Source: an uncultured Aquimarina sp. (lineage in GTDB: Bacteria > Bacteroidota > Bacteroidia > Flavobacteriales > Flavobacteriaceae). Taken from it: a stretch of 64,000 bases of DNA. The notes under the pieces are model-generated. The model ran no database searches, was not told the DNA's origin, and was given only the letters and a program-made list of their open reading frames with translations. Below, piece by piece: positions 1 through 8,702 of the stretch (positions are counted from its first letter, which is position 1; the number at the start of each line of letters is the position of its first letter). The stretch covers positions 1 to 64,000 of the forward strand of contig CANMDH010000030.1 of assembly GCA_947496555.1 (NCBI GenBank), in the 5' to 3' direction. The translations under genes were made by a program, and so were the position numbers.

Positions 1-109
1 TAATCTACTTTTTTTCATATCCTAAATTTACAGTTATTTTCTAGTTCTAACTGTAGCGGATTTTAGGGATACTTACACATCGAATAACTCTATTCTTAAA
101 GTTAATTGA

Positions 110-131
110 TTTTAACGGAAAAACGTTAAAA
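110..131. repeat. 22-base palindrome upstream of moeA
   Basis: Two perfect 8-base arms (TTTTAACG at 110-117 and CGTTAAAA at 124-131) surround a 6-base spacer. The spacing is that of a Crp-type operator, but no -7 box sits at the distance seen for the other boxes in this window, and there is no T-run that would make it a clear terminator. A weaker inverted repeat (arms 30-36 and 48-54) lies further upstream. The rest of 1-261 holds nothing I recognise. Confidence 0.4.
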
Positions 132-309
132 GAGTACGATATCATCACAAAATGAACGGTTTTATAGAACTTGGCATGTAAGAATTACTAGCTTTTAATA
201 TGCCGGAAAAAAGTCATAAACATTGGTTTAGGGTTTTTTATTTTTATGGATTCCTATTTCAATGATCAATTTTCACAGTATCTTTACGAGCCATAATCAA
301 AGTTTGCAA

Positions 310-1485
310 ATGGTACCTGTAGAAAAAGCACTTCAACTCGTTGACAATCGCATAAAACCAACTCAAGAAATCGTTACATTATCCGTATCCAATTCTTTAG
401 GATTTGTATTGGCAAAAGACATTTTATCCCCTATTAACATGCCTCCATTTAGACAATCGGCAATGGATGGATATGCTTTGGGTTCTATCGAAGAAAAGAC
501 TTTTTCTCTTATTGGTGAAGTACAAGCTGGGGATGACGAAGATCCCGAGTTAAAAAAAGGTGAGGCCATTCGGATTTTTACAGGAGCTCCTGTGCCTTCT
601 GAGGCAAAAACCGTAATTATGCAAGAAAAGGTAGAGGTAATTGCAAATAAAGTGATTTTGCAGGAGTCTGTAAAGCCCAATGCCAATATTCGTCCTGCAG
701 GAGAACAAATTAAACAAGGAGAAGTTGCACTTACCAAAGGAACAATAATTAATGCTGCAGGTATTGGTTATTTGGCAACACTAGGAATCACACATATCGA
801 AGTCTATAAAAAACCTTCAATTGCAATCATAGCTACCGGAAATGAACTAGTACCGCCGAGTCAAAAACTAAAACACGGACAGATTTATGAAAGTAATTCT
901 GTAATGTTATCTTCTGCATTAAAAACCTCAGGTTTTGTAAATGTCTCATTTTATAAGGTTGAAGACGAATACCAAGCAACTTGTTCTATTATAGAAAAAG
1001 CAATACAACAATACGATGTGGTTTTAATTTCTGGCGGAATCTCGGTTGGGGATTATGATTTTGTAGGAAAAGCACTTCGTGATCTACAAGTCGACGAAAT
1101 CTTTTATAAGGTTAAACAAAAACCGGGTAAGCCCCTTTATTTTGCTCAAAAAGACAACACCACCATCTTTGCATTGCCAGGTAACCCTGCTTCCTCATTA
1201 AGCTGTTTTTACATCTACGTGCTTCCGGCCTTGCAGAAAATCTCTGGCCACCAGGACTACCACTTAACACGCACCACTTCTATTTCAAACAGTGAATATT
1301 CCAAAAAAGGAGAACGCGCAGAGTTCCTAAAAGCTTCTCTTAAAAATGATAAAGTAACAATCCTTGATGGTCAAGCCTCTTCTATGCTTCGTTCTTTTGC
1401 ATTAGCCAATGCCCTGGTATATCTTCCTGAAGAAGTTTCAAAAGTAAATCCAGGTGATAGATTGCTGGTTATTAATTTGCCATAA
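310..1485 (+). CDS. moeA: Molybdopterin molybdenumtransferase MoeA
   Basis: MoeA inserts molybdate into adenylylated molybdopterin in the last step of molybdenum cofactor synthesis, in the cytoplasm. The protein shows the usual MoeA signatures: a PPFRQSAMDGYA segment near the N-terminus, the central GGISVGDYD loop and PGKPLYFA followed by LPGNPASS. An in-frame ATG at 262 would add 16 residues, but homology-like sequence begins at MVPVEKAL, so I prefer 310. Its length of about 390 residues is normal. It leads a run of cofactor genes but is separated from the next one by 130 bases that contain a TGAYA-box promoter, so it is probably its own transcription unit. Confidence 0.93.
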   Translation: MVPVEKALQLVDNRIKPTQEIVTLSVSNSLGFVLAKDILSPINMPPFRQSAMDGYALGSIEEKTFSLIGEVQAGDDEDPELKKGEAIRIFTGAPVPSEAKTVIMQEKVEVIANKVILQESVKPNANIRPAGEQIKQGEVALTKGTIINAAGIGYLATLGITHIEVYKKPSIAIIATGNELVPPSQKLKHGQIYESNSVMLSSALKTSGFVNVSFYKVEDEYQATCSIIEKAIQQYDVVLISGGISVGDYDFVGKALRDLQVDEIFYKVKQKPGKPLYFAQKDNTTIFALPGNPASSLSCFYIYVLPALQKISGHQDYHLTRTTSISNSEYSKKGERAEFLKASLKNDKVTILDGQASSMLRSFALANALVYLPEEVSKVNPGDRLLVINLP

Positions 1486-1498
1486 AAACTTCAAAAAA

Positions 1499-1541
1499 TG
1501 ATTATTATCATAAAAAAACTGCCTTCCAAAATCTTTATTTG
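1499..1541 (+). promoter_or_regulatory. TGAYA-box promoter of the cofactor operon
   Basis: The palindrome TGATTATTATCA (1499-1510) is followed after exactly 23 bases by a -7-like box TTTATTTG (1534-1541). The same geometry occurs at 16 other promoters in this window. It would drive the genes from 1618 to 6316, tying cofactor supply to the nitrate reductase and sulfite dehydrogenase genes nearby. The match is one of the weaker ones, with T at palindrome position 5. Confidence 0.6.
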
Positions 1542-1617
1542 CTAAAATTTAAATAAAGCGACCGGCAGCACGAAAATTTCGTTGTATCTTTAAAAACCAA
1601 ACGCTTTATTTAGCATC

Positions 1618-1953
1618 ATGGATTATAAGATAAAAAGTAGAATTTGGATAGAATCTGAGCAAGGAGTTTTTTTAGGTGAAGGAAGAGTTCGTCTGCTAAA
1701 AGCTATTGCCAAAACCGGCTCTTTGCGTAAAGCTGCCAATACACTAGACATGTCTTATAAAAAAGCATGGAACCTTATGGACAGTATGAATAAGACCGCT
1801 CAAAAACCCCTTGTGATTACCGCAATTGGTGGAAAAGGTGGTGGAGGTGCTAATCTAACTGAATATGGCGAAGAGGTAATCAATACTTTTGATCAGATTA
1901 ATCAAAAATGTTGGGAGTTTCTTGACAATGAATTGAAGCAAATTTCTTTATGA
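1618..1953 (+). CDS. ModE-like winged-helix protein, HTH domain only
   Basis: This 111-residue protein matches the DNA-binding half of the molybdate regulator ModE. It has a LysR-type helix-turn-helix with GEGRVRLLKAIAKTGSLRKAA, then YKKAWNLMDSMN and a glycine-rich wing KGGGGANLT. The C-terminal molybdate-binding (molbindin/TOBE) domains of full ModE are absent, so it cannot sense molybdate in the classical way. The gene overlaps mobA by the 4-base ATGA, so the two are translationally coupled. It may regulate cofactor or molybdate genes; no molybdate transporter is present in the window. Confidence 0.8.
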   Translation: MDYKIKSRIWIESEQGVFLGEGRVRLLKAIAKTGSLRKAANTLDMSYKKAWNLMDSMNKTAQKPLVITAIGGKGGGGANLTEYGEEVINTFDQINQKCWEFLDNELKQISL

Positions 1954-2534
1954 ATGTAGACAAAGACATAACAGGAATTATCCTTGCAGGAGGTAAAAGC
2001 TCTAGAATGGGGACCGAAAAAGGGTTATTACCGCTTGAGAGTAAACCTTTTGTTCAACACATCATTGAAGCGCTTCAACCCATAGCAAAAGAAATTATTA
2101 TTGTAAGTAGTAATTCTGAATACGATACTTTTGGAGTAAAAAGAATTGAGGATATCATTCCAGAATCTGGCCCGATTGCAGGGTTACATACTGGATTAAC
2201 GAATTCTGAAACCGAAAACAATCTGGTAATAAGTTGTGATGTACCTCTTGTGACTACTTCGCTATTAAGAAAGTTATTTCAGTTTGAAACTGAAGATTAT
2301 GATATCGTTCAATTTGAAGCAGAAGGAAAAACCATTCCGCTAATAGCATTACACAAAAAACACTGTGCAGAAAAGTGTTTTGAATTCCTTTCAAAAGGAG
2401 AAAAACGTTTAAGGAAATTGGTTTTAGAATCCAATACCAAAACGATTGCTGTACAGGAAAAAGACCTTCCTTTGATAAAAAATATCAATACCACCAAGGA
2501 TTTAAATACCATTACAAATGCAGTTGACTATTAA
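1950..2534 (+). CDS. mobA: Molybdenum cofactor guanylyltransferase MobA
   Basis: MobA attaches GMP to the molybdenum cofactor to make the MGD form used by DMSO-reductase family enzymes such as NapA. The nucleotide-binding signature GIILAGGKSSRMGTEKG is near the N-terminus, followed by ISCDVPLVT, the usual metal-binding Asp motif. The 194-residue length is normal. Its 3' end overlaps moaD by 17 bases. Its presence fits the MGD-requiring NapA encoded at 37 kb. Confidence 0.92.
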   Translation: MNVDKDITGIILAGGKSSRMGTEKGLLPLESKPFVQHIIEALQPIAKEIIIVSSNSEYDTFGVKRIEDIIPESGPIAGLHTGLTNSETENNLVISCDVPLVTTSLLRKLFQFETEDYDIVQFEAEGKTIPLIALHKKHCAEKCFEFLSKGEKRLRKLVLESNTKTIAVQEKDLPLIKNINTTKDLNTITNAVDY

Positions 2535-2754
2535 ATACTTTGGAATGCTGGCAGAAGCCACTTCAACCGCAGAAGAACGGTTGCAGACAGATATTTGTTC
2601 TGTTGCTGATCTTTTGAAAAAACTTAAAAATCAATATCCAAAGTTACATGATAAAGATTTCAAAGTTGCTATTAATCAAGAACTGGTAAATAACAATTAT
2701 ATGATAAATAATGAAGTCGAAGTAGCACTGTTACCTCCTTTTGCAGGGGGATAA
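2518..2754 (+). CDS. moaD: Molybdopterin synthase small subunit MoaD
   Basis: MoaD is the ubiquitin-fold sulfur carrier of molybdopterin synthase. The 78-residue protein ends in PPFAGG, and the terminal Gly-Gly is the site that MoeB adenylylates and that later carries the thiocarboxylate. It overlaps the end of mobA and is followed 11 bases later by moeB, its activating enzyme; moaE, its partner subunit, is next. Confidence 0.93.
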   Translation: MQLTIKYFGMLAEATSTAEERLQTDICSVADLLKKLKNQYPKLHDKDFKVAINQELVNNNYMINNEVEVALLPPFAGG

Positions 2755-2765
2755 TCAAAATTTGA

Positions 2766-3857
2766 ATGGAGGCAAATAATAGGTATCACAGACAAATCAT
2801 ACTTCCCGAGATTGGAACGTTGGGGCAAGAAAAGCTTGCTACGTCCAAAGTTCTCGTGATAGGTGCAGGCGGATTAGGTTGTCCTGCCCTTCAGTATCTC
2901 GTTGCAGCTGGCATAGGCACTATAGGAATTGTAGATTTTGATATTGTTGAAACTTCAAATCTTCATCGTCAAATCCTTTACGGAGATGGTTCGATAGGAG
3001 AAAACAAAGCCTTAGCCGCCAAGAATCGTCTTGAAGACCTTAACCCCACAATAGTCATAAACGCATATCCAGAAAAATTAACCACAAAAAATGCGATATC
3101 GCTGTTTTCTGAATATGATATTATCGTAGACGGATCTGATAATTTCTCTACCCGATATTTGGTAAACGATGCCTGTGTGATTACCAGTAAACCATTAGTA
3201 TACGGAGCTATTTTTAAATACGAAGGGCAAGTATCCGTCTTTAACTATCAAAACGGTCCTACCTATAGATGTTTATTTCCCGAACCTCCCAAAGCGGGAA
3301 GTGTTCCTTCTTGCTCAGAAATTGGAGTTTTAGGAGTACTACCAGGGATTATAGGTAGTCTGCAAGCCAATGAAGTTCTAAAAATAATTCTTGAACTAGG
3401 AGATGTCCTTAGTGGAAAATTATTGATGTATGATAGTCTTTCTACTCGATTTTCGACATTTTCTGTGAACCGTGTTGATCCTGAAATATCAAAAGTATTG
3501 GCTGTCCAGGAAGACTTTGAAACGATGGACTACCAACTTTTATGCGGAATAAAGACTGTGGTAGAAATACTTCCAGAGCATGCTTTAACAATAAAAAATG
3601 CACTTTTTATAGATGTAAGGGAAACTCATGAACAACCAAAGATCGAAAGCTTACATCCAAAATATATTCCTTTGAATACACTTCAGAAAGAATTAAACAC
3701 TTTTGACAATGAGCAAGAAATCATTGTCTTTTGTCAATCGGGCGTTCGAAGCAAAAAAGCTGTTGAAATATTTATAGAACATGGATTTAAGCATGTATCT
3801 CATATAAAAGGAGGTGCCATCGCACTTTATGAACAACAAACATTAAAAGAAGTATAA
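2766..3857 (+). CDS. moeB: MoeB-type adenylyltransferase fused to rhodanese
   Basis: The N-terminal 250 residues are a ThiF/MoeB E1-like domain with the nucleotide-binding GAGGLGCPALQYL motif and R-x-x-R residues at YHRQI. It activates the C-terminal glycine of MoaD. A rhodanese domain occupies about residues 260-363, with its active-site loop VFCQSGVRS, and can supply persulfide sulfur directly. This fusion resembles eukaryotic MOCS3 and cyanobacterial MoeBR. It sits between moaD and moaE in one operon. A role in ThiS activation cannot be excluded, but the neighbours favour MoaD. Confidence 0.9.
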   Translation: MEANNRYHRQIILPEIGTLGQEKLATSKVLVIGAGGLGCPALQYLVAAGIGTIGIVDFDIVETSNLHRQILYGDGSIGENKALAAKNRLEDLNPTIVINAYPEKLTTKNAISLFSEYDIIVDGSDNFSTRYLVNDACVITSKPLVYGAIFKYEGQVSVFNYQNGPTYRCLFPEPPKAGSVPSCSEIGVLGVLPGIIGSLQANEVLKIILELGDVLSGKLLMYDSLSTRFSTFSVNRVDPEISKVLAVQEDFETMDYQLLCGIKTVVEILPEHALTIKNALFIDVRETHEQPKIESLHPKYIPLNTLQKELNTFDNEQEIIVFCQSGVRSKKAVEIFIEHGFKHVSHIKGGAIALYEQQTLKEV

Positions 3858-3864
3858 TATTTAT

Positions 3865-4308
3865 ATGGAAAAGAAGAAACCAAAAAATGTGTTTGTGCAA
3901 GGAGCTATTTCGTCAAAATTTATAGGCGAATCTATTGCAAAACACCAAACAAAAACCAGTATAGGAGCACATAACATCTTTTTGGGGCAAGTACGTGCCG
4001 ATGAAATTGATGGCAAAGTGATTACTGCTATTGATTATACAGCATACGAAGAAATGGCCAATCAAAAGTTTCACGAAATAAGAGAAGCTACTTTTGCTAA
4101 GTACAACCTTACCTGTATGCATATTTATCATAGCTTGGGTGCCGTAACTGCCGGTGAGATTTGTCTATTTGTTTTTGTGTCTTCGCCCAGGCGAAAAGTA
4201 GTTTTTGAAGCCCTGGAATTTGTTGTGGAAGCTATCAAAGCAGATGTTCCGGTTTTTGGAAAAGAGGTCTTTGAGGATGAAACTCATCAATGGAAACAAA
4301 ACACCTAA
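3865..4308 (+). CDS. moaE: Molybdopterin synthase catalytic subunit MoaE
   Basis: MoaE forms the heterotetrameric molybdopterin synthase with MoaD and adds two sulfurs to precursor Z. Family features include HNIFLGQVR, an IYHSLGAVTAGE block and FVSSPRRKVVFEALEFVVEAIKA. The length of 147 residues is normal. It lies 7 bases after moeB and is followed by a small palindromic repeat that separates it from moaCB. Confidence 0.92.
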   Translation: MEKKKPKNVFVQGAISSKFIGESIAKHQTKTSIGAHNIFLGQVRADEIDGKVITAIDYTAYEEMANQKFHEIREATFAKYNLTCMHIYHSLGAVTAGEICLFVFVSSPRRKVVFEALEFVVEAIKADVPVFGKEVFEDETHQWKQNT

Positions 4309-4330
4309 AGAATTACAATTCACAAACTCC

Positions 4331-4365
4331 AAATTCCAAAAAAAGCACTTTGGATTTTGGAATTT
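4331..4365. repeat. Short palindromic repeat before moaCB
   Basis: The 11-base arms AAATTCCAAAA (4331-4341) and TTTTGGAATTT (4355-4365) are perfectly complementary around a 13-base spacer. This AT-rich hairpin resembles the small intergenic repeats common in Flavobacteria. It lies in the stretch an automatic caller would translate as the first 32 residues of moaCB, and it supports the downstream start at 4386. Confidence 0.6.
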
Positions 4366-4385
4366 ATAATTTGAGATTTAAAAAC

Positions 4386-5297
4386 ATGGTAGACATCACC
4401 CATAAAACATCAACTTTACGAACAGCAACAGCGCAAGCCATTGTAAAAGTAAGTAGCCCCAAAACAATTGAAGCTATACATAATAATACTGTACCCAAAG
4501 GTGATGTATTTGCTATGAGTAAGGCTGCTGGATTGCTTGGTGTTAAAAAAACTCCGGATTTATTACCAGACTGCCATCCCCTGCCTATCGAGTATACTGG
4601 GATAGATTATACCATCAAAGATCTTGAGATTACCGTTTTGGTAACTATAAAAACCATCTATAAAACCGGTGTAGAGGTCGAAGCTATGCACGGAGCAAGC
4701 GTTGTAGCTCTAAACATGTATGATATGCTTAAACCTATTGACAAAGGGGTTGAAATTCATCATATCAAATTATTAGACAAAAAAGGAGGAAAATCAGACT
4801 ACAAAGATAAATTTAGAAGAGATCTGAAAGCTGCTGTAATTGTATGTTCAGATTCTATTTCTGAAGGTAAAAAAGAAGATAAAGCTGGTAAAGCGATTGT
4901 TTCAAAATTAGAACAATGTGAAGTAGAAATTCTGGATTACTGCGTTATTCCAGACGAAGTTGAAACTATTCAGGAAAAAGCCAAACATTACCATGAAGAA
5001 GAAGCAGATTTAATCATCTATACCGGAGGTACTGGCTTATCAAAACGTGATGTAACTCCCGAAGCATTAAAACCTTTATTAGGCAGGACTATTCCTGGTG
5101 TAGAAGAAGCCATTCGTAAATATGGGCAAGACCGCATGCCCTATGCAATGCTATCAAGAAGTGTAGTGGGAACCATAAAAAACACCCTAGTGATGGCACT
5201 TCCTGGTTCGACCAATGGTGCAAAGGAATCTATGGATGCTATTTTTCCTGAGATTTTGCATGTATTCAGAATTTTGAAAGGGGCTCGTCACGATTAA
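4386..5297 (+). CDS. moaCB: MoaC-MoaB bifunctional fusion
   Basis: The first half is MoaC, which with MoaA turns GTP into cyclic pyranopterin monophosphate. It contains KAAGLLGVKKTPDLLPDCHP and VEVEAMHGASVVALNMYDM. The second half, from about residue 145, is a MoaB/MogA-type domain with VIVCSDSISEGKKEDKAG, IYTGGTGLSKRDVTPEAL and LPGSTNGAKE, for molybdopterin adenylylation. An upstream ATG at 4290 stays in frame, but the added residues are low-complexity sequence from an intergenic repeat, whereas MVDITHKTSTLR matches normal MoaC starts. Such fusions occur in Bacteroidetes. Confidence 0.9.
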   Translation: MVDITHKTSTLRTATAQAIVKVSSPKTIEAIHNNTVPKGDVFAMSKAAGLLGVKKTPDLLPDCHPLPIEYTGIDYTIKDLEITVLVTIKTIYKTGVEVEAMHGASVVALNMYDMLKPIDKGVEIHHIKLLDKKGGKSDYKDKFRRDLKAAVIVCSDSISEGKKEDKAGKAIVSKLEQCEVEILDYCVIPDEVETIQEKAKHYHEEEADLIIYTGGTGLSKRDVTPEALKPLLGRTIPGVEEAIRKYGQDRMPYAMLSRSVVGTIKNTLVMALPGSTNGAKESMDAIFPEILHVFRILKGARHD

Positions 5298-5311
5298 TTA
5301 AAGAACAAATT

Positions 5312-6316
5312 TTGGAAAAAACAAAAGACATATTAACTGATACTTTTGGTAGAAAACATAACTACCTGCGTATTTCACTTACCGAAAGATGTAATTTGCG
5401 TTGCACCTATTGCATGCCTGCCGAAGGGATTCAATTATCTCCCAAAGAGCATATCATGACGTATGAAGAGATTTATACGATCGCTTCAGCCTTTGTGAAC
5501 ATGGGGGTTACCAAAATTCGCCTTACTGGTGGGGAACCACTAGTACGTAAAGACGCCGCTACCATTATAGAAAAGCTTGCCTCTTTACCGGTAGAACTAA
5601 CCCTTACTACCAATGGAGTTATCGTGGATAAATTTATCGATCTTTTTAAAAAGTGCGGTATTAAAAATTTAAACGTAAGCCTAGATTCTTTGAACGCTAA
5701 CAAAAATAAAGAGGTTACCCGCAGATCTTATTTTGATAAAGTATATCAAAATATTCTCCTAATGGTTAAAGAAGGATTCAATGTAAAGATCAATTGTGTT
5801 TTGATGAAAGGCTTTAATGACAACGAGACCATAGATTTTATCAACTTAGGAAAAGAATTACCTGTACATGTTAGGTTTATTGAATTTATGCCCTTTGATG
5901 GCAACCAATGGAATATGGACAAAATGGTTTCTTTGCAAGAAATTCTTTCCGAAGTAAATGCAACCTTTACCAAAGATGAAATCATAAAACTTAAAGATGC
6001 TCCTAACGACACTACAAAAAGCTATCAAATCAAAGGGTATCAAGGTACATTTGCTATTATAAGCTCGGTAACCAATCCTTTTTGTGATGGTTGTAATAGA
6101 ATCAGACTCACCGCCAACGGACAAATAAAAAATTGTTTGTTTTCTTCCGCAGAATCAGACTTGTTAACACCCTTGCGTAACGGAAAATCTATAACTCCAA
6201 TTATTGAAAAAGCAATTCAAGCAAAATTTAAGATTCGCAGTGGGATGGATACCTTGGATAAGTTTAAGAAAATAGACGAACATAACAATCGAAGTATGAT
6301 CACTATTGGTGGATAA
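5312..6316 (+). CDS. moaA: GTP 3',8-cyclase MoaA
   Basis: This radical SAM enzyme starts molybdenum cofactor synthesis from GTP. The N-terminal cluster motif is CNLRCTYC (Cys 27, 31 and 34). The C-terminal cluster Cys residues are in NPFCDGCNRIRLT and KNCLF, and the chain ends in the essential Gly-Gly. The start is a TTG codon at 5312, 14 bases after moaCB. It is the last gene of the cofactor operon. Confidence 0.93.
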   Translation: MEKTKDILTDTFGRKHNYLRISLTERCNLRCTYCMPAEGIQLSPKEHIMTYEEIYTIASAFVNMGVTKIRLTGGEPLVRKDAATIIEKLASLPVELTLTTNGVIVDKFIDLFKKCGIKNLNVSLDSLNANKNKEVTRRSYFDKVYQNILLMVKEGFNVKINCVLMKGFNDNETIDFINLGKELPVHVRFIEFMPFDGNQWNMDKMVSLQEILSEVNATFTKDEIIKLKDAPNDTTKSYQIKGYQGTFAIISSVTNPFCDGCNRIRLTANGQIKNCLFSSAESDLLTPLRNGKSITPIIEKAIQAKFKIRSGMDTLDKFKKIDEHNNRSMITIGG

Positions 6317-6351
6317 ACCTCCCCTTTCATTGTTGATTATAATTTGTATCA

Positions 6352-6394
6352 TGACAAATATCATAGCAGATTTATAGTTTCAGGAGTACTTTTA
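6352..6394 (+). promoter_or_regulatory. TGAYA-box promoter of usp-cls-patatin-crp operon
   Basis: The palindrome TGACAAATATCA (6352-6363) is followed after 23 bases by TACTTTTA (6387-6394), 20 bases before the Usp start codon. The operon it drives ends with the Crp/Fnr regulator at 9482, so this box may link the TGAYA regulon to the GTAAC sulfur regulon. Confidence 0.75.
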
Positions 6395-6414
6395 GGATAT
6401 AAAATTTAATTAAG

Positions 6415-7251
6415 ATGAAAAATATCCTGCTTCCTACCGATTTCTCTGATAATTCGAGAAATGCCATAACGTACGCAATGGAGTTTTTTAAAAAAGAACT
6501 TTGTACATTTTACATTCTTAATGTTCAAAAAGCATCCAATTACACTACAGATGATCTCATGGCAGCCCCAGCTAATACTTCTATTCATCAATCAGTAATT
6601 GGTGATGTCAAAAAAAAGCTTACCATCCTGACAGAGGAATTAAAATCTGACTATCCTAATGAAAACTATACTTTTCATACCATTACGGATTATGATATTT
6701 TTACTGATGCTGTTAAACAGGCGGTTAGGTCCAAGGACATTGATCTTATTGTTATGGGAACCAATGGTGCTACGGGAGCAGCAGAAGTAGTATTTGGAAG
6801 CAATACTCTTAATGTGATAAGAAAAGTGGATTGTCCTGTACTTGCAATTCCGCAAGGGTATGCTTTTGCAAATCCTAAGACAATTTTGTATACGATGGAC
6901 TATGAGGATCATTTTAATACCAATGGTATCGAACCCTTAATGGATACATTGGTAAAATATAAATCTTCGTTAAGAATTCTTAAAATTAAAGAAGATGATA
7001 CGGTAACTATTGCCGATTTTGATGACAAGAAACATATGAAAGAATTTTTTAAAAGTATAAGTCATACCTTTCATTCGATTGTAAATGTTCCAACTGCTTT
7101 GGCTATTAATAGTTTTGTACAAATTATGGATATTGATTTTACCGCTATGTTTATCAAAAGAGAAACATTTATGGAGCGTTTCTTTAGAGGATCTGAAACT
7201 TCAAAAATTAGTTATGGGACCCGCGTTCCTTTATTAATTATGCATAGCTAA
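6415..7251 (+). CDS. Universal stress protein, tandem domain
   Basis: The 278-residue protein has two Usp (HUP-fold) domains. The N-terminal one begins MKNILLPTDFSDNSRNAITYA and carries the ATP-binding motif MGTNGATGAAEVVFGSN (G-x2-G-x9-G-S); the second is degenerate. It is one of ten Usp genes in this window, all cytoplasmic and probably acting in energy or hypoxic stress. It leads an operon with cardiolipin synthase, a patatin phospholipase and a Crp/Fnr regulator, under a TGAYA box. Confidence 0.9.
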   Translation: MKNILLPTDFSDNSRNAITYAMEFFKKELCTFYILNVQKASNYTTDDLMAAPANTSIHQSVIGDVKKKLTILTEELKSDYPNENYTFHTITDYDIFTDAVKQAVRSKDIDLIVMGTNGATGAAEVVFGSNTLNVIRKVDCPVLAIPQGYAFANPKTILYTMDYEDHFNTNGIEPLMDTLVKYKSSLRILKIKEDDTVTIADFDDKKHMKEFFKSISHTFHSIVNVPTALAINSFVQIMDIDFTAMFIKRETFMERFFRGSETSKISYGTRVPLLIMHS

Positions 7252-7276
7252 CTTTGTAGAAAACCTTTTACAATAT

Positions 7277-8695
7277 ATGATTTTTTCCATTTTCCTTGTG
7301 CTCTATATCCTGATCGGGATCTTTATAATCGGTAGATTACTTTTAAATGGAATGCGCCCTACCAAAACTCTTGCCTGGATGCTTGCCGTTTTTACAATCC
7401 CATTAGGCGGTATGTTATTGTACCTATCTCTGGGAAGAAATCGAAGAAAGAACAAACTTTTTGAGCAAAAAAATCAACAAATTGCTGCATATGTGAAAAA
7501 GACTGAAGAAAGCTATGACCCCATGCCAGCTTCAGAATATCAAGAACATCGCAGGGTTATAGATTTGATTTCAAAAAACAGTGGTTTTGCCGCAAGTTCT
7601 AATAACAAAATCACACTGCTCAAAGATGGCGAAGCTACATTTAATGCCATATTCTCGGCCTTGGAAAAAGCAGAGAAGTTTATCCATTTACAGTATTATA
7701 TTTTCGAAAATGGCGAATTAGCAGATCAACTTTTACAACTTTTTGAGTCCAAAAGTAAAGAAGGAGTTATTATACGAATTTTATATGATGGTATCGGAAG
7801 CTTCTCTTTAAGCAAGAAATACATTCAACAACTTCGGGATGCTGGTTGTGAGGTGCATAGTTTTTTACCCATACGATTCGGAAAGTTTCTATCCTCTATT
7901 AATTACAGAAATCATCGTAAAATCATTATCATCGATGATAAAATAGCCTTTACAGGAGGCATTAATGTCTCAGATAAATATATCAAAGGTGATCCTTATT
8001 TGGGAATTTGGCATGATAGACATATTCAGCTCGAGGGTCCAGTAGTAAATAGTATACATGCAGTATTTGCCATGGATTGGTACGCTACCACCAACGATGA
8101 TCAAATTTTGAGTTCAAGATACTTCATACAACATCCAAAAGTTGGAACTTCTAGTGCACAAATAGTACACAGCGGTCCCGATTCTGATTTTTCGTCTACG
8201 CAACAAGCTTATTTTTCAATAATCAATCAGGCTAAGCAATATGTTTATATTATCAATCCATACATCATTCCGGGAGAAGGAATTCTAAAAGCTTTACAGG
8301 TAGCGGCATTAAGTGGTGTCGATGTGCGCTTGTTACTTTCTGACAAATCTGATAGTAGTATTGTACGTTGGTGTGTACGTTCTTATTTTGAAGCTTTATT
8401 GAAAGCAGGTGTAAGTATTTATCTTTTTCCCGAAAACTTTTTGCACAGTAAGATCATTGTAGCAGATGATACCATATCCTCTATCGGAACAACAAATATG
8501 GACATCAGAAGTTTTGAACATAATTATGAGGTAAATGCAGTTATTTATGATGATACTTTTGCTATAGAACTTAAGAATGATTTTTTAAACGATTGCAATA
8601 AAAGTATTCCCATAAACTATGATATCTTTGTAAAAAGACCTTGGCAGGATAGACTTAAAGAAGGAATTGCTAAAATTTTTAGTCCGGTTTTATAA
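7277..8695 (+). CDS. cls: Cardiolipin synthase
   Basis: The enzyme condenses two phosphatidylglycerol molecules into cardiolipin at the inner membrane. Two N-terminal membrane segments (about residues 1-55) precede two phospholipase D active sites, NHRKIIIIDDK with GGIN and LHSKIIVADD with GTTNMD. The length of 472 residues matches ClsA-type enzymes. It lies 25 bases after the Usp gene. Co-transcription with Usp and patatin suggests membrane lipid remodelling under the same stress. Confidence 0.92.
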   Translation: MIFSIFLVLYILIGIFIIGRLLLNGMRPTKTLAWMLAVFTIPLGGMLLYLSLGRNRRKNKLFEQKNQQIAAYVKKTEESYDPMPASEYQEHRRVIDLISKNSGFAASSNNKITLLKDGEATFNAIFSALEKAEKFIHLQYYIFENGELADQLLQLFESKSKEGVIIRILYDGIGSFSLSKKYIQQLRDAGCEVHSFLPIRFGKFLSSINYRNHRKIIIIDDKIAFTGGINVSDKYIKGDPYLGIWHDRHIQLEGPVVNSIHAVFAMDWYATTNDDQILSSRYFIQHPKVGTSSAQIVHSGPDSDFSSTQQAYFSIINQAKQYVYIINPYIIPGEGILKALQVAALSGVDVRLLLSDKSDSSIVRWCVRSYFEALLKAGVSIYLFPENFLHSKIIVADDTISSIGTTNMDIRSFEHNYEVNAVIYDDTFAIELKNDFLNDCNKSIPINYDIFVKRPWQDRLKEGIAKIFSPVL

Positions 8696-8702
8696 TTTAC
8701 AC

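Noticed and set aside
110-131. TTTTAACG palindrome as a third regulator box for moeA
   Set aside because: No -7 box is found at the spacing seen for the other promoters, and there is only one copy, so I list it only as a repeat.
1618-1953. Full molybdate-sensing ModE
   Set aside because: The frame ends after the HTH domain and no molbindin domain follows in any nearby frame.
4290-4385. N-terminal extension of moaCB
   Set aside because: The added 32 codons are a palindromic AT-rich repeat with no similarity to MoaC.
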